Shown: positions 1 to 8,388 of the stretch, one piece after another
How positions within the stretch are numbered: the first letter of the stretch is position 1
Layout of the letters: the number at the start of each line of letters is the position of its first letter
NCBI GenBank assembly: GCA_050290225.1
Contig: JBNKHG010000062.1
Span: forward strand, 1 to 53,995
Reading direction: 5' to 3'
Source of the DNA: JBNKHG01 sp050290225
GTDB lineage: Bacteria; Pseudomonadota; Gammaproteobacteria; Pseudomonadales; Cellvibrionaceae
Length of the DNA: 53,995 nucleotides
The notes under the pieces: model-generated
Told to the model about the DNA's origin: nothing
Database searches by the model: none
Seen by the model: the letters and a program-made list of their open reading frames with translations, nothing else
Program-made: the position numbers and the translations under genes

Positions 1-170
1 AGTCCCAATACCATCAACAGCAGGGTAAATCCTACTGTGGCACCGGAAACAAAAGGCAGCGTCTTTTGCACGCCATGATTGACGCCTGACGAGAGGGTGA
101 TCAGATTTACCGGCCCGGGGGAAATAGACATCATCAAAGCAAATACACACATAGCGGCAATCAGGGTCAT
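1..170 (-). CDS. LysE/RhtB-family amino-acid exporter, N-terminal part
   Basis: Only the first 56 or so codons lie in the window; the gene continues beyond base 1. The start ATG is at 170-168, preceded by an AGGA-like ribosome site. The visible protein begins with a hydrophobic helix carrying an SPGP motif (about residue 17), then a short loop and a second helix. The N-terminal helix with (S/T)PGP is the hallmark of the LysE/RhtB translocators, inner-membrane proteins that export amino acids or related solutes. A LysR regulator is transcribed divergently 90 bp away, the usual arrangement for this family. Substrate cannot be told from the fragment. Confidence 0.75.
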   Translation of the reverse strand, partial: MTLIAAMCVFALMMSISPGPVNLITLSSGVNHGVQKTLPFVSGATVGFTLLLMVLG

Positions 171-216
171 AAAATTAATCCTCCAACAGACAAATTACCA
201 CCCACACTATTAAGCG

Positions 217-236
217 AATAGATGCTATTATCTATT
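217..236. promoter_or_regulatory. Inverted repeat, probable LysR operator
   Basis: A perfect 7-bp inverted repeat, AATAGAT and ATCTATT with a 6-bp spacer, lies in the 90-bp gap between the divergent LysE-like and LysR genes. Its T/A-rich dyad fits the LysR-type T-N11-A box. Binding is inferred. Confidence 0.5.
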
Positions 237-260
237 TTTACTGTTCGAATTATTGATACT

Positions 261-1130
261 ATGATTGATGAACTGAAAGCGATTGCCATTTTCGCCAAGA
301 CGGTTGAAGCCGGTTCATTTCGTGCCGCGGCAAAGCAGTTGGATCTGGCACCTTCCGTGGTGAGTTACCACGTAAGCAAACTGGAGCACACATACGGTGT
401 CGCCCTGCTCTACCGGTCAACACGTAAATTATCATTGACCGACAAAGGCAAAAAACTCTTTGCCCATGCCAAGCAGATGGTGAAAGAGGCAGAGAGCGGA
501 TTCGACATCCTCGCCAACGAATCAACGACACCGGCCGGCAGCCTGCACATCACATTGCCAGCAGTGTTGGCGCGTGACCCGTTGATCAATCAGATCGCTG
601 CTTTTGCCATCGATCACCCAAAAGTAGATCTGCGCATTAACTTTTCCGATATACAGCAAGACATTATTTCCAGTGGCATCGACTTGGCGATACGCGTGGG
701 CACCCTGAAAGACAGTGCATTAAAGGCAAAACGAATTTCGCAGATCGAACGAAAACTGGTGGCCCATCCGGGCTTTTGCAAAAAGAAGATCAACAAGCCA
801 CGCGACATCGAGGGTTTGGAATGGATTACCATGGAGATGATGCCACCGACCAAGATATTCAGAGACAAGCGCGGTAATCGCATAGAAATTGCTTGCGAAT
901 CCCGCATAAAGGTCGACAGCGCTGACGCCATGTGTCAACTGGCTATCGCCGGACTGGGCCTCGCGACCCCCCCTACTTTTCTGGTTGAAACAGAGATCGC
1001 GGCCGGTAAACTCGTTGAGCTACTCCCAGCCTTGCAAGTCCAACCGTTAGAGGTGTATGCCGTCTGGCCAGCCAATGCACCACGGGAAAGCCTGACCAAT
1101 CGGCTGATTGGTTACCTGAATCAAGGATAA
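261..1130 (+). CDS. LysR-family transcriptional regulator
   Basis: A 289-residue LysR regulator of normal family length. The N-terminal winged helix-turn-helix (about residues 1-60) has the typical FAKTVEAGSFRAAAKQL and SVVSYHVSKLE pattern; the rest is the two-lobed effector-binding domain. I chose the ATG at 261 because the protein from there aligns with the usual LysR N-terminus; an earlier in-frame start at 222 would add 13 unrelated residues and run into the operator-like repeat. It faces a LysE/RhtB exporter, so it probably controls that exporter in response to an amino acid or analogue. Effector unknown. Confidence 0.9.
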   Translation: MIDELKAIAIFAKTVEAGSFRAAAKQLDLAPSVVSYHVSKLEHTYGVALLYRSTRKLSLTDKGKKLFAHAKQMVKEAESGFDILANESTTPAGSLHITLPAVLARDPLINQIAAFAIDHPKVDLRINFSDIQQDIISSGIDLAIRVGTLKDSALKAKRISQIERKLVAHPGFCKKKINKPRDIEGLEWITMEMMPPTKIFRDKRGNRIEIACESRIKVDSADAMCQLAIAGLGLATPPTFLVETEIAAGKLVELLPALQVQPLEVYAVWPANAPRESLTNRLIGYLNQG

Positions 1131-1337
1131 AAAAGTCCGACTGGTGGAGACACCCTACACTAGTGGAAGTAATATCAGTATTCGTCTCGCACCCCTTCAC
1201 TACTTCCATTCCAATTTGAATGAAGTAGTTGTTTATCGCTGCGTTGATCCCTGGCCCATTAATGATTGGGTAAAACCAAGCTGCGACTCCTGCTTGTTTT
1301 CAGCTCAATGCGGCGACCGGATGATCTGAAACGCCCC

Positions 1338-2810
1338 TCAAATACCCACCGTTTCCACCGTCCACTCTCCGGTGCGCACACCCTTGTCCGCCGCCGCCTG
1401 AAGCAAGCCTTTCATCCAAGTATCCGGTCCCGCGATATAGACCTCGATGCGGGGATTCTCTTCCACGGCTTGAATGATCTGATCGGCCAATTGGTCTGCC
1501 GGAATGGCGGCTTCAGTGCTACGGTATTGGAAATTGTCGAGTGCATCATCCCAGGAACGACAGAGTCGTTCCAGCGAAGAGCCGGGTGGACTTCCGCCCA
1601 CCAGCAGCAAGGAGATATCTTCAGCGTCGTCAATGGTGATCGCCTGCTCAACCAGGCTCTTGACCGGTGCTAAACCACCACCCTTGGCGACAAACAGTAC
1701 CGGTCGCCGTGAGTCTTCATGCAACAGAAACTGGCCTTCCGGTCCTTCTATTACGACCGTCTGTTTGGATAGGTCGCCGTTAAAAACACTCTCTTCCAAG
1801 GGTGACCCAATAGCAGAAAAGACCAGGAATATCAGATTGCGGCCATCGCAGGGACAACTGGCAATATAGAGTGTATCGCCTATACCCGCTTCCGTGGTCA
1901 CCCTGACCCGCTGACCCGCTTTAAAGCGCAGCGATTGAGTGCGCGGTGTCTGCACATGCAGCACTGCCAACCCCGGACTCTCCTGCTCCACCTTGCGCAC
2001 CACGGCACGTATGACCTGATGGGGCAATTCATCCGTAACATGGGCCTCATTCGCCTCGATCACCAAATCCGATATGGCGGTATTGGAGCAAGCGAGGATA
2101 TAGCCTTCTGCCTGCTCTTTGGCACTCAATACATAATCATGCGGGCGCAGTTTACGTACGGCGCCGGAAACAACCTTGCACTTGCAGGCGCCACAGTTGC
2201 CGCTGGTACAACCGTAATCGAGATACAACCCCGCCTTGAGTCCGGCTTCCAGTATTGAGTCATTCCCTTCAATGAAATATTCATGGCCGCTCGGTACCAG
2301 CCGTACATTGGCTGTGACGATTTTCAACAGAGCGTCCTTGGCGAACAAGCGGGCCTTGGCATCGCTCGCCCGGTCCAGGCGTCCCCTGGCACTGTCCAGT
2401 TTGCCGATGCACTGCTTAATTGCCGCACGCAGTGCCATCTCCGGTTTTTCCAACGCACTCCGTAGATCAGCCACCGCATCATCCAGCAGCGTTTCGGAGG
2501 TGTTCAGCGCGGATTTGGTCTGGACCAGGGTATGTTGAAACTCGTGCAAGCGTTTCATCAATACCTGGGGATCCGGCATCCAGCCGTCGCTATAGTGCGA
2601 CTTGGGACGGGCTTCACTCTTGATGCGTTGAACCCGTTCCAGGACCGGATCGTCATCCAGGTTGATATGGGGATAGAGGGTCAATAGGTCTTCAATGGCG
2701 ATCTCGCCTTCAAAGGTTTTAACCCGCTCTTTTCTGATTTTTTTCTGTAGCTCTCCCCGCGTAACATCGGCGAGGCGCGCAGCCCGGGACAGTGATAACA
2801 GTTGCGGCAT
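1338..2810 (-). CDS. Ferredoxin/FAD-NAD(P)H oxidoreductase with HTH-like N-terminal extension
   Basis: A 490-residue three-part protein. Residues about 5-45 (SRAARLADVTRGELQKKIR, then an EDLLTLYP segment) look like an excisionase/MerR-type helix-turn-helix. Residues about 75-165 are charged helices. A plant-type 2Fe-2S domain follows, with cysteines in CTSGNCGACKC (about 200-210) and a fourth Cys in ILACS. The C-terminal 230 residues are a ferredoxin-NADP reductase-like FAD/NAD module with GQRVRV, FVAKGGGLAP and AGPDTW motifs. Such reductases feed electrons from NAD(P)H to an oxygenase or other acceptor. The start at 2810 follows an AGGAGG site 8 bp upstream; the in-frame ATG 11 codons earlier has no such site. 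No oxygenase partner is nearby. Confidence 0.85.
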   Translation of the reverse strand: MPQLLSLSRAARLADVTRGELQKKIRKERVKTFEGEIAIEDLLTLYPHINLDDDPVLERVQRIKSEARPKSHYSDGWMPDPQVLMKRLHEFQHTLVQTKSALNTSETLLDDAVADLRSALEKPEMALRAAIKQCIGKLDSARGRLDRASDAKARLFAKDALLKIVTANVRLVPSGHEYFIEGNDSILEAGLKAGLYLDYGCTSGNCGACKCKVVSGAVRKLRPHDYVLSAKEQAEGYILACSNTAISDLVIEANEAHVTDELPHQVIRAVVRKVEQESPGLAVLHVQTPRTQSLRFKAGQRVRVTTEAGIGDTLYIASCPCDGRNLIFLVFSAIGSPLEESVFNGDLSKQTVVIEGPEGQFLLHEDSRRPVLFVAKGGGLAPVKSLVEQAITIDDAEDISLLLVGGSPPGSSLERLCRSWDDALDNFQYRSTEAAIPADQLADQIIQAVEENPRIEVYIAGPDTWMKGLLQAAADKGVRTGEWTVETVGI

Positions 2811-3022
2811 ACGACTTCCCTCCTGATTCACTCTGACTGGCAATATAGCAGTTCCCGTTTAAGGACGCACAAGGATGTGCTGCCGGAGCCACTGAATTAG
2901 CCAGACGATCCTTAGATAGTAATCCCGAATACCCTCCAATATGAGACAGGTGAGACGATTGTCCGTATCATGTCTGCAGCTACACTGTAATCAAACCTCA
3001 TGGATTAAATTGGTTTCAGATT

Positions 3023-3412
3023 ATGAATGAAGTACAAGAACAACCCGGCACACAATTGGCCGTCATAGCGCAGGCGCTTTTCCTCTCCAATCTGCTGCTG
3101 CTACCCGGGGTCTGTTTTGGTTTGCTCGCCTATCTCTACTTTAAACATCGTCGCAGCGCCCCTTCCCTGGCACGCTGCCATCTGGAACAAACCTTCATCG
3201 CCAGCATCATCGGAGGCGTGCTGCTGGTCATTGCCAACCTGCTCATCCTCTGGCTCGGCGGTTATCAGAGTGCCAATACCTGGATGGTATTGATTCTCTA
3301 TTTCACCACCGTCCACTCGACCCTGGTGCTGCTCGGTATTGTCGGCCTGGCCAAAGCGATGGCCGGCAATGAATACCGTTTCCCCCTGATCGGTCGCCTC
3401 CACTTTAACTGA
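3023..3412 (+). CDS. Small integral membrane protein, three helices
   Basis: A 129-residue protein with three predicted membrane segments (about residues 15-40, 58-78 and 86-108) separated by short loops and a basic KHRRS stretch. The layout and the C-terminal YRFPLIGRL resemble the DUF4870-type membrane proteins, but I cannot confirm the family. It stands alone between a reductase gene (divergent) and a MarR-GNAT gene. No catalytic residues are evident. The function is unknown. Confidence 0.7.
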   Translation: MNEVQEQPGTQLAVIAQALFLSNLLLLPGVCFGLLAYLYFKHRRSAPSLARCHLEQTFIASIIGGVLLVIANLLILWLGGYQSANTWMVLILYFTTVHSTLVLLGIVGLAKAMAGNEYRFPLIGRLHFN

Positions 3413-3511
3413 ATTCGACCGGTTTGCCCGGATATCCCGCTCACGCTCACTGATTCAATATCAGCAGACAGCGCGCTCCCCCAACTGGACGATTATTGAC
3501 GAAACAACTAC

Positions 3512-3541
3512 TTGACTATGTCAATTAATTGGTTGCATATT
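3512..3541 (+). promoter_or_regulatory. Promoter with embedded palindrome ahead of MarR-GNAT gene
   Basis: TTGACT at 3512-3517 and CATATT at 3536-3541 are separated by 18 bp and resemble a sigma-70 promoter. The perfect 10-bp palindrome CAATTAATTG (3522-3531) sits between them, with GCATAT repeats just downstream. This placement suits repression by a MarR-type protein, most simply autoregulation. Inferred from sequence only. Confidence 0.5.
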
Positions 3542-3569
3542 ACATGCATATGCCACGAAGGAAGCTGCC

Positions 3570-4490
3570 ATGAGCCAAGCCACACTGGACAAAATCGATC
3601 AAGTCCGCGCCTTTAACCGCTTCTATACCCGCCAAATTGGCATCCTCGATGAGTGTTTTCTGGGTGAACCGTTCAGCCTGCCGGAGATCCGGGTGCTGTT
3701 TGAAGTGGCCAAGGACAGCCGCACCACAGCCACCTCTCTGGCCGACTACCTACGCATGGACCCGGGCTATATCAGCCGAATAATCACCAAATTGCTCGAG
3801 CAAGAGCTGCTGCAGCGCAGTCCCGACCTGGATGACCGCCGGCGAAAACAGCTCACGCTGACACCCCTTGGAGAGAAACAACTACAGGGATTGGACCAGT
3901 TGTCGCGCGACTATTTGGCGCAACTGCTCAAGCCCCTGTCGTCGGATCAGCAGAGTGAATTGATTTCTGCGATGACACGGATCCAGCAATTGCTGGAGAA
4001 CGACCAGCAACAATCAGTGCTGATCCGGCCACTGAAGCTGGGCGACCTGGGCACCGTGATCAATCGGCATGCCGTGCTCTACGCCAGTGAATACGGCTGG
4101 GACCAGAGCTTTGAAACAACCGTACTGGAGGTGCTTTCGGCCTTTGCCAGTCACTATGATGAACGTCGTGAACGGGGTTGGGTAGCCGAGGTGGATGGGC
4201 AGTTTGCCGGCAGTATCTTTGCCGTGAAAGAGGATGAGCACACAGCCCGACTGCGCGCCCTGCTAGTGGAGCCACGCTTTCGCGGGCTGATGATCGGACG
4301 ACGTCTGATCGAACAGTGTGTCGATTTTTGCCGCCAGTGCGGTTACAAAAAAATCACCCTCTGGACCTGTGCCGAACTGACCCAGGCGCGGAAACTGTAT
4401 ACCAAGACCGGCTTCACCTGCACTCGGGCATGGAAAGAACGGCAGTTCGGCACCGAAATCACCAGTGAATCCTGGGATATGGATCTGTGA
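3570..4490 (+). CDS. MarR-type regulator fused to GNAT acetyltransferase
   Basis: A 306-residue fusion. Residues 1-145 form a MarR winged helix-turn-helix: LADYLRMDPGYISRIITKLL is the recognition region and DLDDRRRKQLTLT the wing. Residues about 148-306 are a GCN5-related N-acetyltransferase with the acetyl-CoA loop in RFRGLMIGRRLIEQ and a YTKTGF segment near the C-terminus. Proteins of this architecture are a known bifunctional family; the acetylated substrate is generally unknown. The start ATG at 3570 follows a GAAGGAAG site. A palindrome lies in its promoter and a GC-rich hairpin with a T-run follows, so it is probably monocistronic and self-regulated. Confidence 0.9.
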   Translation: MSQATLDKIDQVRAFNRFYTRQIGILDECFLGEPFSLPEIRVLFEVAKDSRTTATSLADYLRMDPGYISRIITKLLEQELLQRSPDLDDRRRKQLTLTPLGEKQLQGLDQLSRDYLAQLLKPLSSDQQSELISAMTRIQQLLENDQQQSVLIRPLKLGDLGTVINRHAVLYASEYGWDQSFETTVLEVLSAFASHYDERRERGWVAEVDGQFAGSIFAVKEDEHTARLRALLVEPRFRGLMIGRRLIEQCVDFCRQCGYKKITLWTCAELTQARKLYTKTGFTCTRAWKERQFGTEITSESWDMDL

Positions 4491-4504
4491 TAGAAAGACT
4501 GCTA

Positions 4505-4580
4505 GGGGCAGGCCCCCGTGCCTGCCCTTTTTCAACAGCATCACCATCGTCAGGGCAACCACAGGGGATTGCCCCTACAA
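4505..4580. repeat. Compound REP-like palindromic element
   Basis: Two GC-rich imperfect palindromes lie in tandem between convergent genes: GGGGCAGG...CCTGCCC (4505-4527) and GGGCAA...TTGCCCC (4553-4576), joined by a 25-bp AT-richer linker. The arrangement resembles bacterial REP or BIME elements. Only one such compound copy is present in this window. Confidence 0.55.
4506..4532 (+). terminator. Intrinsic terminator (also repeat-like palindrome)
   Basis: GGGCAGG and CCTGCCC form a 7-bp stem followed by TTTTT, 15 bp after the MarR-GNAT stop codon. The same hairpin is the first half of a compound palindromic repeat that extends to about 4580, so it may be a dispersed repeat used as a terminator. 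Confidence 0.75.
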
Positions 4581-4624
4581 ATAGCGCGCACAGAATCAGA
4601 TCAGGCGTGGCGCAAGGACCGGAT

Positions 4625-6253
4625 TCAGCCCGCCCGCATCCCGGTACGTCGCCCTTGTGCCTCGATAAACTGCTGTAACGTGGCACTGCGGGCATCCGGG
4701 GACAGCATGATCTCAATCAGTTGGAAACGTCCCCGGGTTGCCACGGCCTTATCCAGTGCCGCCTGCAGTTCGGTACGGCTGCCCACCCGCACCCCGTCAC
4801 CGCCCAACGGTCCGCACATCTCGGCAAAACGCCAATCATCCAGATGGTTAAATTGACTCTCCGGCTGGAAGGTGGCGAGCATGCCCCAGCAACTGTTGTT
4901 GAACAGCAACACAATCGGGTCCCAGCCATAGCGACGGCAGTTACCCAATTCCCAGCCCGTCATCTGAAAAGCGCCGTCCCCCACCAGGATAATCGGCCGT
5001 TGTCCGGTGGTGGCCTGTAGGCCAAGTCCGGCCGGCACACCAAATCCCATGGTGGCGTAGTAACCGGGCGCCACCAACTGGGTATTGTCTATATCCATAG
5101 CGGTGAACAGGCAGTCGCCGATGTCGGAAGCGATGGGCATCGCGCCGTGGCGATCGAACAGATCATTGACCGCCCGCACGATATCGGTAGGCACAATAGC
5201 CGTATCATCCGCCATCAATCCACGGGGATAGTCCGGCTTGATCGGCGTGGCGTGATTGGCGTTGGACTCTGTCTGACGCAACAGCTCTTCCACCAGTTCG
5301 GTCAGCGAAAGCGCCGCATAGCGGTGATAGCCCACCTGCACCTCGCGATCCGAAGCGTTGATGGTATGGCGGATATCCAGGCGCTTAGCCGAGACGCCAA
5401 AATTGGAATCGCAGACAATCACACCCAGCATCAGCAACTGGTCCGACTCTTCAACGGCTTCACAAACGGCGGCGTCACCCGCCATACCGATGTAGGAGCC
5501 GATCAACTGGCAATCCGAATCGGAGAACAGACCGCGTCCCATAAACGAGGTGGCAACCGGCAGTTGTAGACGTCGCGACAGCTCCGCCACCTTATCTTCC
5601 AATCCATAGCGGCGCACCTCTACCCCAGCCAGGATCACCGGCCTTTGTGCCGCGCCGATACGCGCCAGGATCTCTTCCGCACAGGCGGTCAGGGCCTGGG
5701 GATTGGCTACCGATGATGCCAGTAGCGGGACCGGCTCACAGGGGCTGTTGACCCGATCTCGGGGGAATTCGATATAGACCGGACGCGACTGTTCCAGGCA
5801 GTTACGCAGTACCCGGGCGATCTTTTCCGGTGCCGTGTGCGGATCGTCCAACACCACTTGATCGCAGGTAAACTCTTTGAATACCTCATATTGGGAGCCA
5901 AGAGTTTTCACCTGATGATGCAACAGCAGATCACCCTGCTTTTCAGCAATACCCGGCGCACCGGAGATCACCACCAGGGGTGATTTCTCCGAGTAGGCAC
6001 AAGCCACGCTGTTAACCATATTGAAGGCACCGGCCCCATAGGTGACCACCGCCACCCCGAGAGAACCGCTGCAGCGGGCCGCGGCATCGGCCGCAAAGCC
6101 GACTCCCGGCTCATGGCTCAGAGTATAAAAAGGCAAAATACCCGACTGCTCGATCACCTTGAAAAACGGTAGCGCGAAATCACCGGGGATACCGAACAAC
6201 TCCTTTGCACCGTGCCGCTTCAAACCATCCAGCAATGCCTCTGCCAATGTCAT
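4625..6253 (-). CDS. Thiamine-diphosphate 2-oxoacid decarboxylase (indolepyruvate/phenylpyruvate type)
   Basis: A 542-residue member of the pyruvate/indolepyruvate decarboxylase family, which non-oxidatively decarboxylates a 2-oxo acid to an aldehyde. The catalytic Glu is at about residue 48 in SHEPGVGFAAD. The HH pair typical of PDC/IPDC enzymes is in LLLHHQVKTLG (about residues 112-122). The thiamine-diphosphate/Mg motif runs from GDGAFQM to LLFNN near residues 415-445. The start at 6253 follows a GGAGA site; the upstream in-frame ATG at 6295 lacks one. A divergent Lrp/AsnC regulator 187 bp away suggests control by an aromatic or branched amino acid, consistent with arylpyruvate use. The exact substrate is not certain, so I give no symbol. 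Confidence 0.85.
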   Translation of the reverse strand: MTLAEALLDGLKRHGAKELFGIPGDFALPFFKVIEQSGILPFYTLSHEPGVGFAADAAARCSGSLGVAVVTYGAGAFNMVNSVACAYSEKSPLVVISGAPGIAEKQGDLLLHHQVKTLGSQYEVFKEFTCDQVVLDDPHTAPEKIARVLRNCLEQSRPVYIEFPRDRVNSPCEPVPLLASSVANPQALTACAEEILARIGAAQRPVILAGVEVRRYGLEDKVAELSRRLQLPVATSFMGRGLFSDSDCQLIGSYIGMAGDAAVCEAVEESDQLLMLGVIVCDSNFGVSAKRLDIRHTINASDREVQVGYHRYAALSLTELVEELLRQTESNANHATPIKPDYPRGLMADDTAIVPTDIVRAVNDLFDRHGAMPIASDIGDCLFTAMDIDNTQLVAPGYYATMGFGVPAGLGLQATTGQRPIILVGDGAFQMTGWELGNCRRYGWDPIVLLFNNSCWGMLATFQPESQFNHLDDWRFAEMCGPLGGDGVRVGSRTELQAALDKAVATRGRFQLIEIMLSPDARSATLQQFIEAQGRRTGMRAG

Positions 6254-6348
6254 GCTCGTGTCTCCGAAAAAGGGGTTGGAACCGAGCGCCAGCATAGCCG
6301 AATGGACGTGACGTTATCCTGTGTATCGAAGGTGATCAGTGACATATT

Positions 6349-6397
6349 ATGCTTGTTTCAAGCATTATTATTGATAATATGCTTTCTTCATGCATAT
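6349..6397. promoter_or_regulatory. Two phased inverted repeats, probable Lrp/AsnC operator
   Basis: In the divergent intergenic region, ATGCTTG-TTT-CAAGCAT (6349-6365) and ATATGC-N9-GCATAT (6377-6397) have centres 30 bp apart, about three helical turns. The region is AT-rich and lies just upstream of the regulator's start. Repeated, phased dyads fit the oligomeric binding of Lrp-family proteins. Binding itself is inferred. Confidence 0.6.
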
Positions 6398-6440
6398 TTT
6401 ATTAAATCAATACATCTTTACCCAAACCCGGGGAGATTCA

Positions 6441-6920
6441 ATGACCATCAAACTGGATAAATTCGACAAGCTGATCCTGCACCATCTACAGCAGGACGCC
6501 CGCCTTTCCCATGTCGCACTGTCGGAACGGATTAATCTCTCCCCTTCCCAGTGCGCGCGGCGTCTGCAGCAGTTGGAAAAGAGCGGCATCATCACCGGCT
6601 ACAGCGCGGTGATCGACCCGCAGGCCCTGGGACTGGATGTGGTGGCGCTGATCAACATTACGCTGGAAAAACACCAGGAGAACATTGCCGGGGCATTCGA
6701 AAAAGCGGTACAGGCGCGCCCGGAGATCCTGGAGTGCCTGCTGATTACCGGTGATGGGGATTACGAAATGCGGGTGATTGCCAAGAACCTGCAGAGCTTT
6801 TCCCGGTTTATCTCCGAACACTTGATGAAGATGCCCGGCGTCTCATCCATCAAATCCAATATCCAGCTTTCGCAGATCAAGGCACGCCGTTCGCTACCGC
6901 TGCTGGAGCTGGATAATTAA
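6441..6920 (+). CDS. Lrp/AsnC-family transcriptional regulator
   Basis: A 159-residue protein of normal Lrp length. Residues 1-60 are the winged helix-turn-helix (LDKFDKLILHHLQQDARLS, then SPSQCARRLQQLEKSGII), and residues about 65-150 are the RAM ligand-binding/oligomerisation domain (ALINITLEKH, CLLITGDGDYEM). The ATG at 6441 has a GGGGAG site; a longer in-frame start at 6390 has none and would lie in the operator. It is divergent from the 2-oxoacid decarboxylase, which it probably regulates in response to an amino acid. Confidence 0.92.
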   Translation: MTIKLDKFDKLILHHLQQDARLSHVALSERINLSPSQCARRLQQLEKSGIITGYSAVIDPQALGLDVVALINITLEKHQENIAGAFEKAVQARPEILECLLITGDGDYEMRVIAKNLQSFSRFISEHLMKMPGVSSIKSNIQLSQIKARRSLPLLELDN

Positions 6921-6987
6921 CCCATACAAAATGCACAACACCCGCCTTGGCGGATGTTGGCACTCCTGAAAAAGTTAACCTTTTCAC

Positions 6988-7170
6988 TCACTTCTTTTTA
7001 GATTTCTTCTTCGATTTTTTATTTTTCTTTTTCAATCGCTTTTTCAGCTTTTTCTTAGGGTTTTTCTTCTCTTTGCGCTTCTTAGCCTTCGCTTTGGCCT
7101 TCGCTTTCGCTTTCTGCTTTAACTCTTCGGCCTTTTTCTCACCTTTTTTGTCACTTTTCTTTTTTCCCAT
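6988..7170 (-). CDS. Lysine-rich basic miniprotein
   Basis: A 60-residue protein in which more than half the residues are Lys, with short AKAKAKAK runs and almost no hydrophobic residues. The start at 7170 (MGKKK) is favoured because AAGGG lies about 9 bp upstream; an ATG three codons earlier is too close to that site. The composition resembles the C-terminal tails of H1-like or AlgP-like proteins, so binding to nucleic acid or another polyanion is possible, but there is no recognisable fold. It lies 165 bp downstream of a coiled-coil gene on the same strand. Low-complexity DNA could in principle make this a fortuitous reading frame; the ribosome site argues against that. Confidence 0.6.
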   Translation of the reverse strand: MGKKKSDKKGEKKAEELKQKAKAKAKAKAKKRKEKKNPKKKLKKRLKKKNKKSKKKSKKK

Positions 7171-7335
7171 CACAATCATCCCTTATCAAATCAACTTTGG
7201 TAGCCTTATTCACCAGGCTGTTTCCACAAAAGTCTACGTGGTTCCCCGACTGACTTTACAGCGGATTGGGCTACAATTCAAAAGCCACCCTGTGGCAACC
7301 GGAGAATCGTTCATACGTCTAGGTAAGAACACTGG

Positions 7336-8388
7336 TTAGACATCAAGGACCGCCTTACAAACCGTACCGGCCAATTTATCCAGCTCCCGCTGCAAGCTAT
7401 CGCGTAACGCCCGCAGGGTATCCAGCACTTTTTGCAGCTGATCCAACGGCAACAGCTTTTCAATCATCCCCGTTACCCTATTGAGCATATTGTTCAGCGT
7501 GTTGAGTATCTGGTTGATAAAATTGCGCAGCGGTTTCAGTGCGCTGTCGATCAGTTTGCTGATCTCCCGGTTGATGGCATCGATATCAATCCCGAACTGT
7601 TTGAAGGCCTTCTTAACGGCCCACTCAAATTTGGCAATGACCTTCTTCCTGAAATCCTCAATTTTCTTTTTATACTGATTGACCTGACGAATCAGGTCAC
7701 TGATCGGTTTAATATCCAGCATCTTCAGCACATTGGTGACCTGATTCGCGATATCCGCAATGGGTTGCAGGTAAGACTCTATGGATTGCAGCAGATCTTT
7801 CAGCGGTGCAATCACTTGATCAAACTGCGCCTTGATCTTCTGCACCTGTTGTTCAAACTGATCGATGTAACCGTTGACCGCCCGTACACAAGCGATCGTT
7901 TCCGGCGAAGGTGGCAAACGTTTATAGTGTTCGACCAGTTCGGCCAGGGTACTTTCCAGGCCTACGACTTTGTCGTGGACGGTATTGATCTCTTTAATCG
8001 CCTGGTTTATCGGCGGCTCGATCTTTTCCAGATACGCTTTGATTTTTTTCGCTGCGCCATCCATCTCTTCGGCGCCCTGGATCAGATTGTCCAGTATGGC
8101 CTTCTTGGGCGGCGTGATCAGTGGTGACAACAAATTGTGTACGATCTTACAGGTGCTCCCGAATTGACCGGGCACCCAATCCAACAGCCGCATGACTTCG
8201 TCCAATGCACAGATCAGCAGATGGAGTTTCTTCAGATCCCGGGCAATCGTAGCGGGAAGATCGAGCAGTTTTTTAATATCGTCAATGACCGATTTGATAT
8301 TTAGCAACGGTTGGCGGATGGTGTCGATATCCCGATGTAGCGTCACGACGCGTTGGTAGAGCTTTTCGATTTCGTCCGTGTTATGCAT
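7336..8388 (-). CDS. Unrecognised 350-residue coiled-coil protein
   Basis: I do not recognise a family. The protein is almost wholly amphipathic helix, with heptad-like Leu/Ile spacing from residue 5 to 345, few aromatic residues and no signal peptide or membrane segment. Short similar blocks recur (for example INQAIKEINTVHDKV, LLQSIESYLQPIADI, FINQILNTLNNMLNRV), suggesting internal repetition of a 30-40 residue helical unit. Cys residues occur at about 91, 126, 172 and 343. The start at 8388 follows an AAGGAT site. It is probably cytoplasmic and structural. A lysine-rich miniprotein follows on the same strand, and the leader contains two hairpins. Confidence 0.75.
   Translation of the reverse strand: MHNTDEIEKLYQRVVTLHRDIDTIRQPLLNIKSVIDDIKKLLDLPATIARDLKKLHLLICALDEVMRLLDWVPGQFGSTCKIVHNLLSPLITPPKKAILDNLIQGAEEMDGAAKKIKAYLEKIEPPINQAIKEINTVHDKVVGLESTLAELVEHYKRLPPSPETIACVRAVNGYIDQFEQQVQKIKAQFDQVIAPLKDLLQSIESYLQPIADIANQVTNVLKMLDIKPISDLIRQVNQYKKKIEDFRKKVIAKFEWAVKKAFKQFGIDIDAINREISKLIDSALKPLRNFINQILNTLNNMLNRVTGMIEKLLPLDQLQKVLDTLRALRDSLQRELDKLAGTVCKAVLDV

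Noticed and set aside
6947..7339. Phe-rich plus-strand frame opposite the lysine-rich miniprotein
   Set aside because: It is the complement of Lys codons; no ribosome site or plausible fold.
7432..8127. Long plus-strand frame across the coiled-coil gene
   Set aside because: Antisense to a gene with a good start and ribosome site; the composition is biased by the complementary Leu/Ile/Lys codons.
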